Positions 8,509 through 16,482 of a DNA stretch of 23,538 bases are shown in pieces. The stretch comes from Bacteroidales bacterium UBA1797. GTDB taxonomy: Bacteria; Bacteroidota; Bacteroidia; Bacteroidales; VadinHA17. A program made the position numbers and the translations under genes. The stretch's first letter is position 1. Each line of letters begins with the position of its first letter. The notes beneath the pieces were generated by a model. The model saw nothing but the letters and a program-made list of their open reading frames with translations, was not told where the DNA came from and did not search any database. The stretch lies in the NCBI GenBank assembly GCA_002319885.1, contig DCFT01000076.1, forward strand, positions 1 to 23,538, given 5' to 3'.

Positions 8509-8516
8509 CAAAAATA
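8509..8516 (-). promoter_or_regulatory. -7 promoter element (TATTTTTG) directly before the kinase start
   Basis: This is a perfect TAnnTTTG on the minus strand, followed by TACA and then the ATG. The start of transcription would fall on or next to the start codon. The TTAAC array begins about 28 bp upstream in this direction. Confidence 0.45.
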
Positions 8517-8544
8517 AAGTATAAAGTCATTAATAAATAAGTAT

Positions 8545-8581
8545 TTAACTTTTCATTAACGGTTATTAACTGAATATTAAC
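8545..8581 (+). promoter_or_regulatory. Four phased TTAAC direct repeats, likely OmpR/PhoB-type regulator binding site
   Basis: TTAAC occurs at 8545-8549, 8556-8560, 8566-8570 and 8577-8581, with spacings of 11, 10 and 11 bp. Three of the four are preceded by A and two by TA (consensus TATTAAC). OmpR/PhoB-family regulators bind such same-face direct repeats; B. subtilis PhoP, for example, uses TTAACA-like repeats at 11-bp steps. The last copy ends 21 bp before the -7 box of the secreted-protein gene, in place of a -33 element. The array lies between the two-component operon and that gene. Binding is inferred. Confidence 0.65.
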
Positions 8582-8602
8582 TATATGAAATCTATAATAG
8601 AG

Positions 8603-8610
8603 TAATTTTG
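8603..8610 (+). promoter_or_regulatory. -7 promoter element (TAATTTTG) for the secreted charged protein gene
   Basis: This is a perfect TAnnTTTG with 26 nt to the ATG at 8637. No TTTG is present near -33; a TTAAC repeat occupies that place, as expected for an activator-dependent promoter. Confidence 0.55.
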
Positions 8611-8636
8611 ACCGAAATAAGTTAATTGAGCGGGTT

Positions 8637-9329
8637 ATGAGAAAAATTTCCAAAATTATTTTTACTTCATTTTTCATCCTGGCAGTTCCATTTTCACTTG
8701 TAAGAGGTCAGGATAAAAAAAGTGAACAGAAGATAAAGATTATTATTGATAATGGCTCCGGAAAAAAGGTCGTAATAGATACAATTTTTTACGACAGTCC
8801 TAAACCCGATTCAATAAAGCTAAGTGATGGCACGGTAATCCATATGAAAAATTATGGAGATGAAAGGGAATTTAAACATCACACCGGGAAAAGACATATT
8901 CTGATAACTTCTTCAGACGATGGCAAAGATAATGAGAAGGAGTTCAAGGAAGTAACTGTTGTAAGCTCTGATTCCATAGCTTCGAACGAACCGGATAATG
9001 ACCGGAAAAGATACAAAGTGATAACACGCGATTCCGATGGACAAGATGAGAAGGAAGAAATTATATATATCAATAAAGGTAAAAATGCTGAAAAAGAAAT
9101 TGAAAGCACATATGATGTAAATGTTTCTGACAATGACAAGGATACCATTATTGAGAAAAGCAGATATGTTATTGCCAAGGATGGGATGGTGGTGACTGTT
9201 GAAGGGAATGATGATGCCAGGACAAAGGATCTTGTAAAGGAAATTAAAAGCAAACTTGGCATAAACAATGAGAATACTGAAAAGAAGGAAACAGTAAAGG
9301 CTGAATCAAAAAAGATAATTAAAAAATAA
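8637..9329 (+). CDS. Secreted, highly charged protein of unknown function, 230 aa
   Basis: I do not recognise this protein. It has a signal peptide (residues 1-24, ending near LVRGQ), then a mature part very rich in Lys, Asp and Glu. The start of the mature part has alternating hydrophobic strands (KIKIIIDNGSGKKVVIDTIF), and similar short strand-like runs recur at about 127-150 and 170-190. The end is a Lys-rich tail. It has no cysteine, no lipobox and no membrane segment beyond the signal, so it is probably periplasmic. It is divergent from the sensor kinase and regulator operon, with the TTAAC array between them, so it is likely a target or an accessory of that system. The gene ends at a strong terminator. 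Confidence 0.85.
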   Translation: MRKISKIIFTSFFILAVPFSLVRGQDKKSEQKIKIIIDNGSGKKVVIDTIFYDSPKPDSIKLSDGTVIHMKNYGDEREFKHHTGKRHILITSSDDGKDNEKEFKEVTVVSSDSIASNEPDNDRKRYKVITRDSDGQDEKEEIIYINKGKNAEKEIESTYDVNVSDNDKDTIIEKSRYVIAKDGMVVTVEGNDDARTKDLVKEIKSKLGINNENTEKKETVKAESKKIIKK

Positions 9330-9362
9330 TAATTCCAATCCTTTTAGTTTTTTCAACATTAG

Positions 9363-9393
9363 AAAATGAGCCGGGTATTCCGGCTCATTTTTT
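9363..9393. terminator. Bidirectional rho-independent terminator
   Basis: A perfect 12-bp stem (AAAATGAGCCGG 9363-9374, CCGGCTCATTTT 9380-9391) has a 5-nt loop. It is followed by T on the plus strand and preceded by A runs, so it can end transcripts from both sides. It separates the secreted-protein gene from the convergent pseudouridine synthase gene. Confidence 0.85.
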
Positions 9394-10072
9394 ATGCGAT
9401 TGAATCTATAAAAGATGACCAGATGTCCCCTTCGGGAAAATGAGCAATAATCACAACAGGTTCTTTTTTTACAGGATGTATAAATTCCAGTCGCCGTGCA
9501 AAAAGGCTTATTCCTCCATCTACATTCGACCGTGCAAAACCATATTTCAGATCACCTTTAACAGGGCATCCTATTTTTGCCAGCTGAGCCCGTATCTGGT
9601 GGTGCCTTCCGGAATGCAGCTCAACCTCAAGGAGGTAATATTTTTCAGATCTTCCGACTAATCTGTAAGTAAGGCTTGCTTCTTTTGATCCTTTTACTTC
9701 AGAATCATAAACGTAAGTCTTATTCTGGGTTTCATTCTTCTTAAGAAAATGGGTAATAGTGGCTTCATCGTCCGGTGGTCGTTCCTTTACAATTGCAAGG
9801 TATATTTTTTTAACCTGCCTCGTTTTGAACAGCTCATTAAGCCTCGAAAGTGCTTTTGAGGTTCTTGCATAGAGCATAATGCCGCTCACAGGTCTGTCGA
9901 GTCTGTGGACAATCCCCAGGAAAACTTCTCCCGGCTTTTTGTATTTCTCAGCCAGGTATTTTTTAATTTCCACATCAAGGGGGGCATCACCGGTTTTGTC
10001 ACCCTGAGCCAGGTCGGATGATCTTTTGTAAACAGCAATTATATGGTTGTCTTCGTATAGTATTTCAGCCAT
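9392..10072 (-). CDS. RluA-family RNA pseudouridine synthase, 226 aa
   Basis: The enzyme converts specific uridines of rRNA or tRNA to pseudouridine. The catalytic motif HRLDRPVSG contains the active Asp (D59), followed by the typical LYARTSKAL. The RNA-binding motif SGRHHQIRAQL lies near residue 155. The protein is a bare catalytic domain without the N-terminal S4 domain of RluC/RluD, so the target base cannot be predicted. It starts 11 nt after panB and is probably cotranscribed with it. Its stop codon lies at the edge of the shared terminator. Confidence 0.92.
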   Translation of the reverse strand: MAEILYEDNHIIAVYKRSSDLAQGDKTGDAPLDVEIKKYLAEKYKKPGEVFLGIVHRLDRPVSGIMLYARTSKALSRLNELFKTRQVKKIYLAIVKERPPDDEATITHFLKKNETQNKTYVYDSEVKGSKEASLTYRLVGRSEKYYLLEVELHSGRHHQIRAQLAKIGCPVKGDLKYGFARSNVDGGISLFARRLEFIHPVKKEPVVIIAHFPEGDIWSSFIDSIA

Positions 10073-10083
10073 TTCAGATTTTG

Positions 10084-10899
10084 TTAATACTGCTCTTTTT
10101 CGTTAGGAAAATCCTGCGATCTTACATCAGCAATATAAGCCTGAACGGCTCCTTTCACTTCTGCATAAATGTTATGGTATCTTCGAAGAAAACGAGGTGA
10201 AAATTCCTGTGTAATGCCCAGCATATCATGAAGAACAAGTACCTGTCCGTCGGTTTTTCCTCCTGCACCTATACCGATTGTAGGTATTTTTATGCTGTTG
10301 GTGACCTCTTCTGCCAGTTTAGCGGGTATTTTTTCAAGTACTATTGCAAAGCAACCAGTCTGTTCAAGTAACCTGGCATCTTCCATCAGCCTGCGAGCCT
10401 CTTCTTCTTCTCTTGCCCTTACCACATAAGTACCGAATTTGTGGATTGCCTGAGGTGTCAGCCCAAGATGCCCCATAACGGGTATTCCTGCTGATAGTAT
10501 TCTTTCTACTGATTCAACAACCTGAAGTCCGCCTTCAAGTTTAACGGCATGAGCACCTGTCTCTTTCATTATTCTTATAGACGAAACCAATGCTTCCTTT
10601 GAATTACCCTGATAAGTGCCAAATGGCAGATCTACAACTACAAGAGCCCTCTTGACAGCTCTTACAACCGAAGCGGCATGATAAATCATATTATCAAGTG
10701 TAATAGGAAGGGTAGTATCGAAACCGGCCATCACATTTGATGCAGAGTCTCCTACCAGGATTACATCTATTGCTGCTTCATCAAGAATTTTTGCCATTGA
10801 AAAGTCATAAGCCGTCAGCATGGCGATTTTTTCACCCTTAAGTTTCATCTCATTCAGAACGTGAGTTGTCACTCTTCTAACAGATTGATGTATTGGCAT
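10084..10899 (-). CDS. panB: 3-methyl-2-oxobutanoate hydroxymethyltransferase, 271 aa
   Basis: This is the first committed step of pantothenate and coenzyme A synthesis: it transfers a hydroxymethyl group from methylene-tetrahydrofolate to alpha-ketoisovalerate, giving ketopantoate. Expected metal-binding residues are D51 (VGDS), D90 (VDLPFG) and E122 (KLEGG). The proposed catalytic Glu is E189 (VLEKIP), and the GIGAG motif is at 209-213. Length matches the family (about 264). The panC and panD partners are not in the window. A perfect -7 box lies 27 nt upstream of the ATG, and the pseudouridine synthase gene follows at 11 nt. Confidence 0.97.
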   Translation of the reverse strand: MPIHQSVRRVTTHVLNEMKLKGEKIAMLTAYDFSMAKILDEAAIDVILVGDSASNVMAGFDTTLPITLDNMIYHAASVVRAVKRALVVVDLPFGTYQGNSKEALVSSIRIMKETGAHAVKLEGGLQVVESVERILSAGIPVMGHLGLTPQAIHKFGTYVVRAREEEEARRLMEDARLLEQTGCFAIVLEKIPAKLAEEVTNSIKIPTIGIGAGGKTDGQVLVLHDMLGITQEFSPRFLRRYHNIYAEVKGAVQAYIADVRSQDFPNEKEQY

Positions 10900-10926
10900 A
10901 ATAATGGATGTGTTAATTTACGAAGA

Positions 10927-10934
10927 CAAAGTTA
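10927..10934 (-). promoter_or_regulatory. -7 promoter element (TAACTTTG) for panB
   Basis: This is a perfect TAnnTTTG on the minus strand with 27 nt to the panB ATG. No clear -33 TTTG is present. Confidence 0.55.
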
Positions 10935-11153
10935 CAGATTTGAATTGGATGATACATCTTCATACTATCATCTTTTTAATTTGGCAGATTCATTTGCATA
11001 TTCTGTCTTTTTGGCAGGAAAAACTATGCAAAATTTTAATGGCATAATCATTGTTCAATCATCCTTGGATTTTTATAGAAGCAAAAGTACAGATTCTGGG
11101 ATACCATTGATCTGTTTATTTTATCAGAATAAAATTTTTTAAATTATTATAAA
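10935..11153 (+). promoter_or_regulatory. dnaK upstream region, promoter not pinned down
   Basis: About 220 A/T-rich bp lie between the panB promoter and dnaK. No perfect plus-strand TAnnTTTG and no CIRCE element (TTAGCACTC-N9-GAGTGCTAA) is present. TTGGCAG occurs twice in direct orientation (10981-10987 and 11011-11017), exactly 30 bp apart. A minus-strand TACTTTTG (11082-11089) could be a second panB promoter. The plus-strand frame across this region is not gene-like. Confidence 0.4.
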
Positions 11154-13064
11154 ATGGGAAAAATAATTGGAATTGATCTGGGAACAACTAACTCTTGTGT
11201 TGCAGTAATGGAAGGTAATGAACCCGTCGTAATACCAAACAGCGAGGGTAAGAGAACTACTCCTTCGATAGTTGCATTCGTTGAAAATGGAGAACGCAAA
11301 GTCGGAGATCCGGCTAAACGGCAGGCGATCACAAATTCAAAAAAGACGGTATTCTCGATTAAACGATTCATGGGTGAAACCTATGATAAAGTTACAAAAG
11401 AGATAAAGAGGGTATCATATACTGTTGTTAAAGGTGACAATAATACCCCAAGGGTTAAAATTGATGACCGTCAGTATTCTCCTCAGGAGATTTCTGCAAT
11501 GATTCTTCAGAAGATGAAAAAAACTGCAGAAGATTATCTTGGCCAGGAAGTTACCGAAGCCGTTATTACTGTGCCGGCATATTTCAGTGATTCACAGCGT
11601 CAGGCAACAAAAGAAGCTGGTGAAATAGCAGGGTTGAATGTCAGAAGAATTATTAATGAACCCACAGCTGCCTCATTGGCTTATGGCCTCGACAAAAAGT
11701 CACAAGACCTTAAAATAGCTGTATTTGACCTTGGTGGAGGAACTTTCGATATCTCTATACTTGAACTTGGCGATGGTGTTTTTGAGGTTAAATCTACAAA
11801 TGGAGACACCCATCTGGGAGGAGACGATTTTGATCACCTTATTATTGACTGGATGGCAGATGAATTTCTCAAGGAAGAAGGAGTTGATTTAAGGAAGGAT
11901 CCGATGGCCTTGCAGAGACTGAAAGAAGCTGCTGAAAAAGCCAAAATTGAACTTTCAAGTGCAACTACCACTGAGATCAATCTTCCTTATATAATGCCTG
12001 TGAATGGAATTCCAAAACACCTTGTGAAAACTCTCACACGAGCCAATTTTGAAAAAATATGTGATAAATTAATCCAGGCTTGTATTGAACCTTGTAAGAT
12101 CGCTCTGAAAGACTCAGGTCTGTCAGTATCAGATATAAATGAAGTCTTGCTTGTAGGTGGATCAACACGTATACCGGCAATCCAGCAACTTGTTGAGAAG
12201 TTTTTTGGCCGGGTTCCGTCCAAAGGGGTCAATCCCGACGAAGTCGTAGCTGTAGGAGCTGCAATACAAGGAGGTGTTCTTACTGGAGAAGTAAAAGATG
12301 TTCTTCTGCTGGATGTAACACCACTGTCACTTGGTATAGAAACTATGGGTGGAGTAATGACAAAACTTATTGAATCAAATACTACCATTCCTACCAAAAA
12401 AACAGAGGTATTTACTACTGCTGCCGATAGCCAGCCCTCAGTTGAAATACATGTTCTTCAGGGTGAAAGGCCAATGGCTGCAGGAAATAAAACTATCGGA
12501 CGTTTCCATCTCGATGGTCTGCCACCTGCCCCCAGAGGAGTACCTCAGATCGAAGTCAGTTTTGATATTGATGCCAACGGGATATTGCATGTTGCCGCCA
12601 AAGACAGAGGCACAGGCAAAGAACAGAGAATCAGGATAGAAGCCTCATCAGGGTTAAATGATGATGAAATACGAAGGATGAGAGAGGAAGCTAAAGCAAA
12701 CGCCGAAGCTGATAATAAAGCAAAGGAAAAAGTTGATAAGATTAATACTGCCGACAGTATGATCTTTACCACCGAAAAACAGCTTAAGGAATTTGGCGAT
12801 AAACTTCCTGCTGATAAAAAACCCGCAATCGAAACTGCTTTGGCTAATCTTAAGGAAGCACACAAGTCGCAGGATGTAGATGCAATCGATAAAGCGCTTG
12901 CAGAATTAAATTCGGTATGGCAGGTCGCATCAGAGGAGATGTACAAAACTGCTCAGAATACAGGACCATCAGAATCTCAGCCCAATACTGAACAGCCTTC
13001 CGGTAATAACACAAAACCAGGAAATGAAGAAGTTACCGATGTTGACTTTGAAGAGGTAAAATAA
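11154..13064 (+). CDS. dnaK: Hsp70 chaperone DnaK, 636 aa
   Basis: This is the ATP-dependent chaperone that binds exposed hydrophobic peptides with DnaJ and GrpE. All three Hsp70 signatures are present: GIDLGTTNS (6-14), FDLGGGTFDIS (191-201) and VLLVGGSTRIPAIQQLVEKF (331-350). The substrate-binding domain begins after the linker DVLLLDVTPLSLG (382-394). The C-terminus ends with the typical EEVTDVDFEEVK, after a low-complexity Asn/Pro/Ser segment. Length is normal. It stands alone between its own leader and a strong terminator, and neither dnaJ nor grpE is nearby. Confidence 0.98.
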   Translation: MGKIIGIDLGTTNSCVAVMEGNEPVVIPNSEGKRTTPSIVAFVENGERKVGDPAKRQAITNSKKTVFSIKRFMGETYDKVTKEIKRVSYTVVKGDNNTPRVKIDDRQYSPQEISAMILQKMKKTAEDYLGQEVTEAVITVPAYFSDSQRQATKEAGEIAGLNVRRIINEPTAASLAYGLDKKSQDLKIAVFDLGGGTFDISILELGDGVFEVKSTNGDTHLGGDDFDHLIIDWMADEFLKEEGVDLRKDPMALQRLKEAAEKAKIELSSATTTEINLPYIMPVNGIPKHLVKTLTRANFEKICDKLIQACIEPCKIALKDSGLSVSDINEVLLVGGSTRIPAIQQLVEKFFGRVPSKGVNPDEVVAVGAAIQGGVLTGEVKDVLLLDVTPLSLGIETMGGVMTKLIESNTTIPTKKTEVFTTAADSQPSVEIHVLQGERPMAAGNKTIGRFHLDGLPPAPRGVPQIEVSFDIDANGILHVAAKDRGTGKEQRIRIEASSGLNDDEIRRMREEAKANAEADNKAKEKVDKINTADSMIFTTEKQLKEFGDKLPADKKPAIETALANLKEAHKSQDVDAIDKALAELNSVWQVASEEMYKTAQNTGPSESQPNTEQPSGNNTKPGNEEVTDVDFEEVK

Positions 13065-13082
13065 ATTATAATTGTGTTTATT

Positions 13083-13115
13083 AAAAGAGGCTGGAATTTC
13101 TCCAGCCTCTTTTTT
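13083..13115 (+). terminator. Rho-independent terminator of dnaK
   Basis: A perfect 13-bp stem (AAAAGAGGCTGGA 13083-13095, TCCAGCCTCTTTT 13101-13113) with loop ATTTC is followed by more T. It begins 19 nt after the dnaK stop. Confidence 0.9.
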
Positions 13116-13221
13116 AAATTATAATAACTCCGGAATTATCCGGTGACATCTTTAAGGCACCTCACGCCCGTTCCTGTGTCTATTTTTTATACTTTTACAG
13201 GAAAATTTGCGTTACGATTAT

Positions 13222-14010
13222 ATGAATCTTAAAACATTTTTAATAAGCTCTCTTTTAGCTATTTCAGTCGCAGCATCTGGCCAGACTGAAACACATCTTA
13301 ATGTTTCTGATCAGCAGGGCAGAAAACAAGGACACTGGATTAAACTATATCCAAATGAGAAAATAATGTACGATGCTTATTTTAAAGATGATCATCCAAT
13401 AGGTGAATTCAAAAGGTATTTTGAAGACCAAACATTAAAATCGGTCCTTATTTTCAGCGATGACGGGAGAAAGGCAGATGCAACTATCTATCATCCAAAT
13501 GGATTTATATCCTCAAAAGGCCTCTATATTGACCAGATGAAAGAAGGCAAATGGCAATTCTTCTCATCATATATAGATGGTTACAGAATCGCCGAAGAAT
13601 CATACTCAAAGAATCTCAGAAACGGATTATCTCTTAAATTCTATCCCGATAGTACAATTGCTGAAAAGCTCTCATATAAAAACGATGTAAAAGAAGGAGA
13701 ATGGATAAAATATTACCCCTCCGGAACAATGTGGCTGAAATCGAACTATAACAATGGTAAAATAAATGGCAAATTTGAAATTTGGTTTGAAAATGGCAAC
13801 ATTGAATTCTCAGGTCAGTACAAAAATGATTCAAGGGAAGGACAATGGATAATTTATAAAAATGACGGGACCATTAAATATAAAGTAGAATATCTGGACG
13901 GCATAACTAAAGACCGTCAGATGGATAATGATGAATCTGCTTTGATAGACTCCCTCGAGATGAATAAGGGGAAAATTGCTGATCCTGAAAAAACGGGAGC
14001 CTTTAAATGA
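13222..14010 (+). CDS. Secreted MORN/YwqK-like repeat protein, 262 aa
   Basis: A signal peptide (residues 1 to about 20, MNLKTFLISSLLAISVAASG) is followed by about eight MORN-like repeats of the type G-x-W-x-x-Y/F-x-x-[DNE]-G, such as GHWIKLYPNEK, GKWQFFSSY, GEWIKYYPSGT, GKFEIWFENGN and GQWIIYKNDGT. Database names call such proteins YwqK-family antitoxins, but no toxin gene is adjacent and the signal peptide points to the periplasm or envelope. The function is therefore open. The ATG at 13222 is preferred over an in-frame TTG at 13207 because it starts the signal peptide cleanly. A near-match -7 box (TACTTTTA, 13190-13197) lies upstream. Confidence 0.82.
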   Translation: MNLKTFLISSLLAISVAASGQTETHLNVSDQQGRKQGHWIKLYPNEKIMYDAYFKDDHPIGEFKRYFEDQTLKSVLIFSDDGRKADATIYHPNGFISSKGLYIDQMKEGKWQFFSSYIDGYRIAEESYSKNLRNGLSLKFYPDSTIAEKLSYKNDVKEGEWIKYYPSGTMWLKSNYNNGKINGKFEIWFENGNIEFSGQYKNDSREGQWIIYKNDGTIKYKVEYLDGITKDRQMDNDESALIDSLEMNKGKIADPEKTGAFK

Positions 14011-14117
14011 ATAAGCACAGATAACCGAGCTGTACCCTGATAATTACAGATTTGCAGAACAGAGCACAGACTATATATTTTAAGGATTAAAAGCAGTTCT
14101 GAAATAAAAACCAGGTT

Positions 14118-15524
14118 GTGACTGAAAAAGTTTCATTAACTGAATTACAGCTGATCATCAGAGATTCTCTGTACATGGCTTTGCCTGATGTGTACTGGGT
14201 AATTGCTGAAATATCAGAGCTTAAAGAAAATAGCGCAGGACACTGTTATCTTGAATTAATTGAAAAACATCAGGATGAGAAAAACGTCAGGGCACGCATT
14301 AAGGCAATAATATGGAGCAACCGGTACAGGTTTCTCAAGGCTTATTTTGAAAACATTACAGGCGAAATTCTGAGGGAAGGGCTTAAAATACTTGTAAAAG
14401 CAAAGGTTGAATATCACGAGATATACGGTCTGAGCCTTGTAATATCAGATATTGATCCGGCTTTTACCGTTGGTGAAATGGCCATGAAACGCCAGATGGT
14501 TATAAAAAGACTTGAAGAGGAAGGAGTATTCACGATGAACAAAGAACTTCCATTTCCTGTCATCCCTCAAAGAATTGCAGTAATATCTTCAAAAAGTGCA
14601 GCCGGCTATTCAGATTTTGTCAACCACCTCACAGGCAATAGTTTTGGTTATGTGTTTTATACTGCACTTATTGAATCATCCCTGCAGGGAAGTGAAACAG
14701 AGGAAGGTGTAATTAAAGCACTCGATAAAATCGCATTAAATTCCCATTTATTTGATGTTGTTGTGATTATACGAGGTGGTGGTTCACAATCGGACCTCAG
14801 CTGGTTTGATAGTTATAATATTGCCTACCACGTCACCCAGTTTCCTTTACCTGTAATTACAGGAATCGGACATGATAAAGATATATCTGTAACTGATATG
14901 GTGGCAAACAAATCATTGAAAACACCTACTGCTGTAGCTGATTTTCTTATAGATTCGGTAGCTGAAGCTGAAAATCATATTATTGAAATAAGTAATGCCA
15001 TAATTAGCACTTCAGCTATTATTATTGAAAAGAATAAAAACAGGATTGAGGCATCATATATCAAATTATCTCCTCTTACAAGAATAATGTTGTCAACTGT
15101 AAGAGATAAACTTTCATCAGAAATCATCGAAATAATTAATATTGGAAAAGAATTAATCATCAGAGCTGGTCTGATTCCTGCAAACCTGGAATCAAAACTA
15201 TCTTCTGCCACAAAATCACTGACAACAGGAAAGGGCCAGATGCTTAAGAGTAACGCACAAAGACTTGGTAAGTCTACAAACAATTGTCTGGTCACAAATG
15301 AAGTTATGTTGAAGGGCTTGGAGAACACTTTACTTCTCCTGAATCCCGAGAAAGTACTTCAAAGAGGTTTCTCTATTACATCAATAAAGGGTAAAATTCT
15401 GAAAAATACGAAGCACATCAGACAGGATGATATTATTGATACACAGCTTTATGAAGGAACTTTCAGGAGTAAGGTAGTGGAAAACCAGGTGTCAGAGAAT
15501 GAAGACAAAAGTGAATGTAATTGA
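14118..15524 (+). CDS. xseA: Exodeoxyribonuclease VII large subunit, 468 aa
   Basis: This is the catalytic subunit of exonuclease VII, which degrades single-stranded DNA to oligonucleotides. An N-terminal OB-fold (about 1-115) is followed by the catalytic domain: RIAVISSKSAAGYSDF (from 152), IIRGGGSQSDL (217-227) and GIGHDKD (249-255), then DMVANKSLKTPTAVADF. A long helical region (about 280-400) should bind XseB, and the C-terminal motif LLNPEKVLQRGFS (from about 411) is typical. The GTG at 14118 is used because an in-frame TGA lies 18 nt upstream. xseB follows after about 110 nt and has its own promoter. Confidence 0.95.
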   Translation: MTEKVSLTELQLIIRDSLYMALPDVYWVIAEISELKENSAGHCYLELIEKHQDEKNVRARIKAIIWSNRYRFLKAYFENITGEILREGLKILVKAKVEYHEIYGLSLVISDIDPAFTVGEMAMKRQMVIKRLEEEGVFTMNKELPFPVIPQRIAVISSKSAAGYSDFVNHLTGNSFGYVFYTALIESSLQGSETEEGVIKALDKIALNSHLFDVVVIIRGGGSQSDLSWFDSYNIAYHVTQFPLPVITGIGHDKDISVTDMVANKSLKTPTAVADFLIDSVAEAENHIIEISNAIISTSAIIIEKNKNRIEASYIKLSPLTRIMLSTVRDKLSSEIIEIINIGKELIIRAGLIPANLESKLSSATKSLTTGKGQMLKSNAQRLGKSTNNCLVTNEVMLKGLENTLLLLNPEKVLQRGFSITSIKGKILKNTKHIRQDDIIDTQLYEGTFRSKVVENQVSENEDKSECN

Positions 15525-15607
15525 GAAATCTGTATGAATACTTTCTATCTGTGAAAAAGATGCATTGTCAGAAAAACATAGGGCGCCGCCGGATAATAAG
15601 GTTTATA

Positions 15608-15615
15608 TAACTTTG
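15608..15615 (+). promoter_or_regulatory. -7 promoter element (TAACTTTG) for xseB
   Basis: This is a perfect TAnnTTTG with 23 nt to the ATG at 15639. It overlaps the GTG at 15615, so that GTG cannot be the start if this promoter is used. Confidence 0.55.
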
Positions 15616-15638
15616 TGAATAAAACTAATTTTTATAAT

Positions 15639-15836
15639 ATGGCTAAAAAAGAATTTTCATTTAATAATGCAGTGGTTGAGATAGAAAATATTCTGCATAA
15701 TATTGAAAGTGGTGATCTGGATATTGATAAATTATCGGTAGAAGTAAAACGCGCTGCTGAGCTGATAAAAGAATGTCAAAAAAAATTAAGGTCAACTGAG
15801 GAGGAGATCAATAGTATATTTAAGGATCTGGTATAA
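15639..15836 (+). CDS. xseB: Exodeoxyribonuclease VII small subunit, 65 aa
   Basis: This small, helical, acidic protein has the family pattern: AKKEFSFNNAVVEIENILHNIESGDLDIDKLSVEVKRAAELIKECQKKL. It binds the helical stalk of XseA and is needed for exonuclease VII activity. The ATG at 15639 gives the usual start (Met-Ala-Lys-Lys). A longer reading from the GTG at 15615 would start inside the promoter. Position directly after xseA supports the call. Confidence 0.93.
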   Translation: MAKKEFSFNNAVVEIENILHNIESGDLDIDKLSVEVKRAAELIKECQKKLRSTEEEINSIFKDLV

Positions 15837-15864
15837 AAGTAAATCAGGACCGAAGTCCTGATTT
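15835..15864 (-). terminator. Hairpin between convergent xseB and thioredoxin genes
   Basis: A perfect 10-bp stem (AAATCAGGAC 15841-15850, GTCCTGATTT 15855-15864) has a 4-nt loop. On the minus strand the loop reads C-TTCG-G, a very stable tetraloop, and the hairpin is followed by ACTTTT. It therefore suits the thioredoxin transcript best, but may also end xseB. Confidence 0.6.
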
Positions 15865-16013
15865 GCTACTTTACTACCCTAAACCTAAATCCATGAAAAA
15901 ACCTTTATAACCTAATTAACTAACTTCTGTATTGTTAAACGTTTATGAGACATAAAATGTTTCATTTTACTAATATTTTTTTAACCTGTTTTCCCCTGTT
16001 TTTGACGAAGGGC

Positions 16014-16373
16014 TTATTTTTCTACACCAAGTACATCTTTAAATGCTTTAACAAATGTTTCTTTTGGTAAAGCACCCATTGCCATCTGTGGTTGTCCACC
16101 TGAAGGTACAAAAAGAAACGAAGGAATGCTTCTGATTCCAAAAACTGATGCAAGTTCCTGTTCTGCTTCTGTATCAACTTTAAAAACATCAATTTTACCA
16201 TCAAAATCTTTTGCAAGTTCTTCGAGAACAGGAGCCACAATTTTGCATGGACCACACCAGTCAGCATAGAAATCAATTATACAAGGCTTTTCTCCCTCAA
16301 ATTTCCATTCTTTATTCTTTTCATAATTGAATACTTTATTCAAAAATGTTTCTTTTGTCAGATGTTCTATCAT
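16014..16373 (-). CDS. Thioredoxin-fold protein, 119 aa
   Basis: This is a cytosolic thiol-disulfide reductant of the thioredoxin family. The active site is WCGPC (C40, C43) after DFYAD, and the cis-proline is P84 (RSIPSF). The N-terminus (MIEHLTKETFLNKVFNYEKNKEW) is a common form in Bacteroidota thioredoxins. The ATG at 16373 is preferred on that basis. An ATG 7 codons upstream and a GTG at 16445 are in frame but add residues not expected for the family. No signal peptide is present. Confidence 0.9.
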   Translation of the reverse strand: MIEHLTKETFLNKVFNYEKNKEWKFEGEKPCIIDFYADWCGPCKIVAPVLEELAKDFDGKIDVFKVDTEAEQELASVFGIRSIPSFLFVPSGGQPQMAMGALPKETFVKAFKDVLGVEK

Positions 16374-16482
16374 ATCATTTTTATTTATTAACATATAGAA
16401 TGTCTCTTTGTTTTCTATTACAACAACCTTTATGCCAATAAACACTTGTTATCAAGATTAACCTATAATTAAGTAATAATTG

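Noticed and set aside
8879..9268. 129-codon minus-strand frame opposite the charged secreted protein
   Set aside because: It is the antisense shadow of a Lys/Asp/Glu-rich gene (giving Ser/Leu/Phe-rich translation) and has no start context or family features.
10861..11142. 93-codon plus-strand frame before dnaK
   Set aside because: It overlaps the start of panB and the panB promoter, is A/T-rich low-complexity in protein terms, and matches no family. It is an open frame by chance.
13222..14010. Antitoxin of a toxin-antitoxin pair
   Set aside because: The YwqK name is only a database label. The protein has a signal peptide and MORN repeats, and no small toxin gene is next to it.
15945..15968. 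Second terminator hairpin after xseB (ATGAGACAT / ATGTTTCAT, then TTTT)
   Set aside because: The stem is A/T-rich with a wobble pair and a 3-nt loop, so it is too weak to call.
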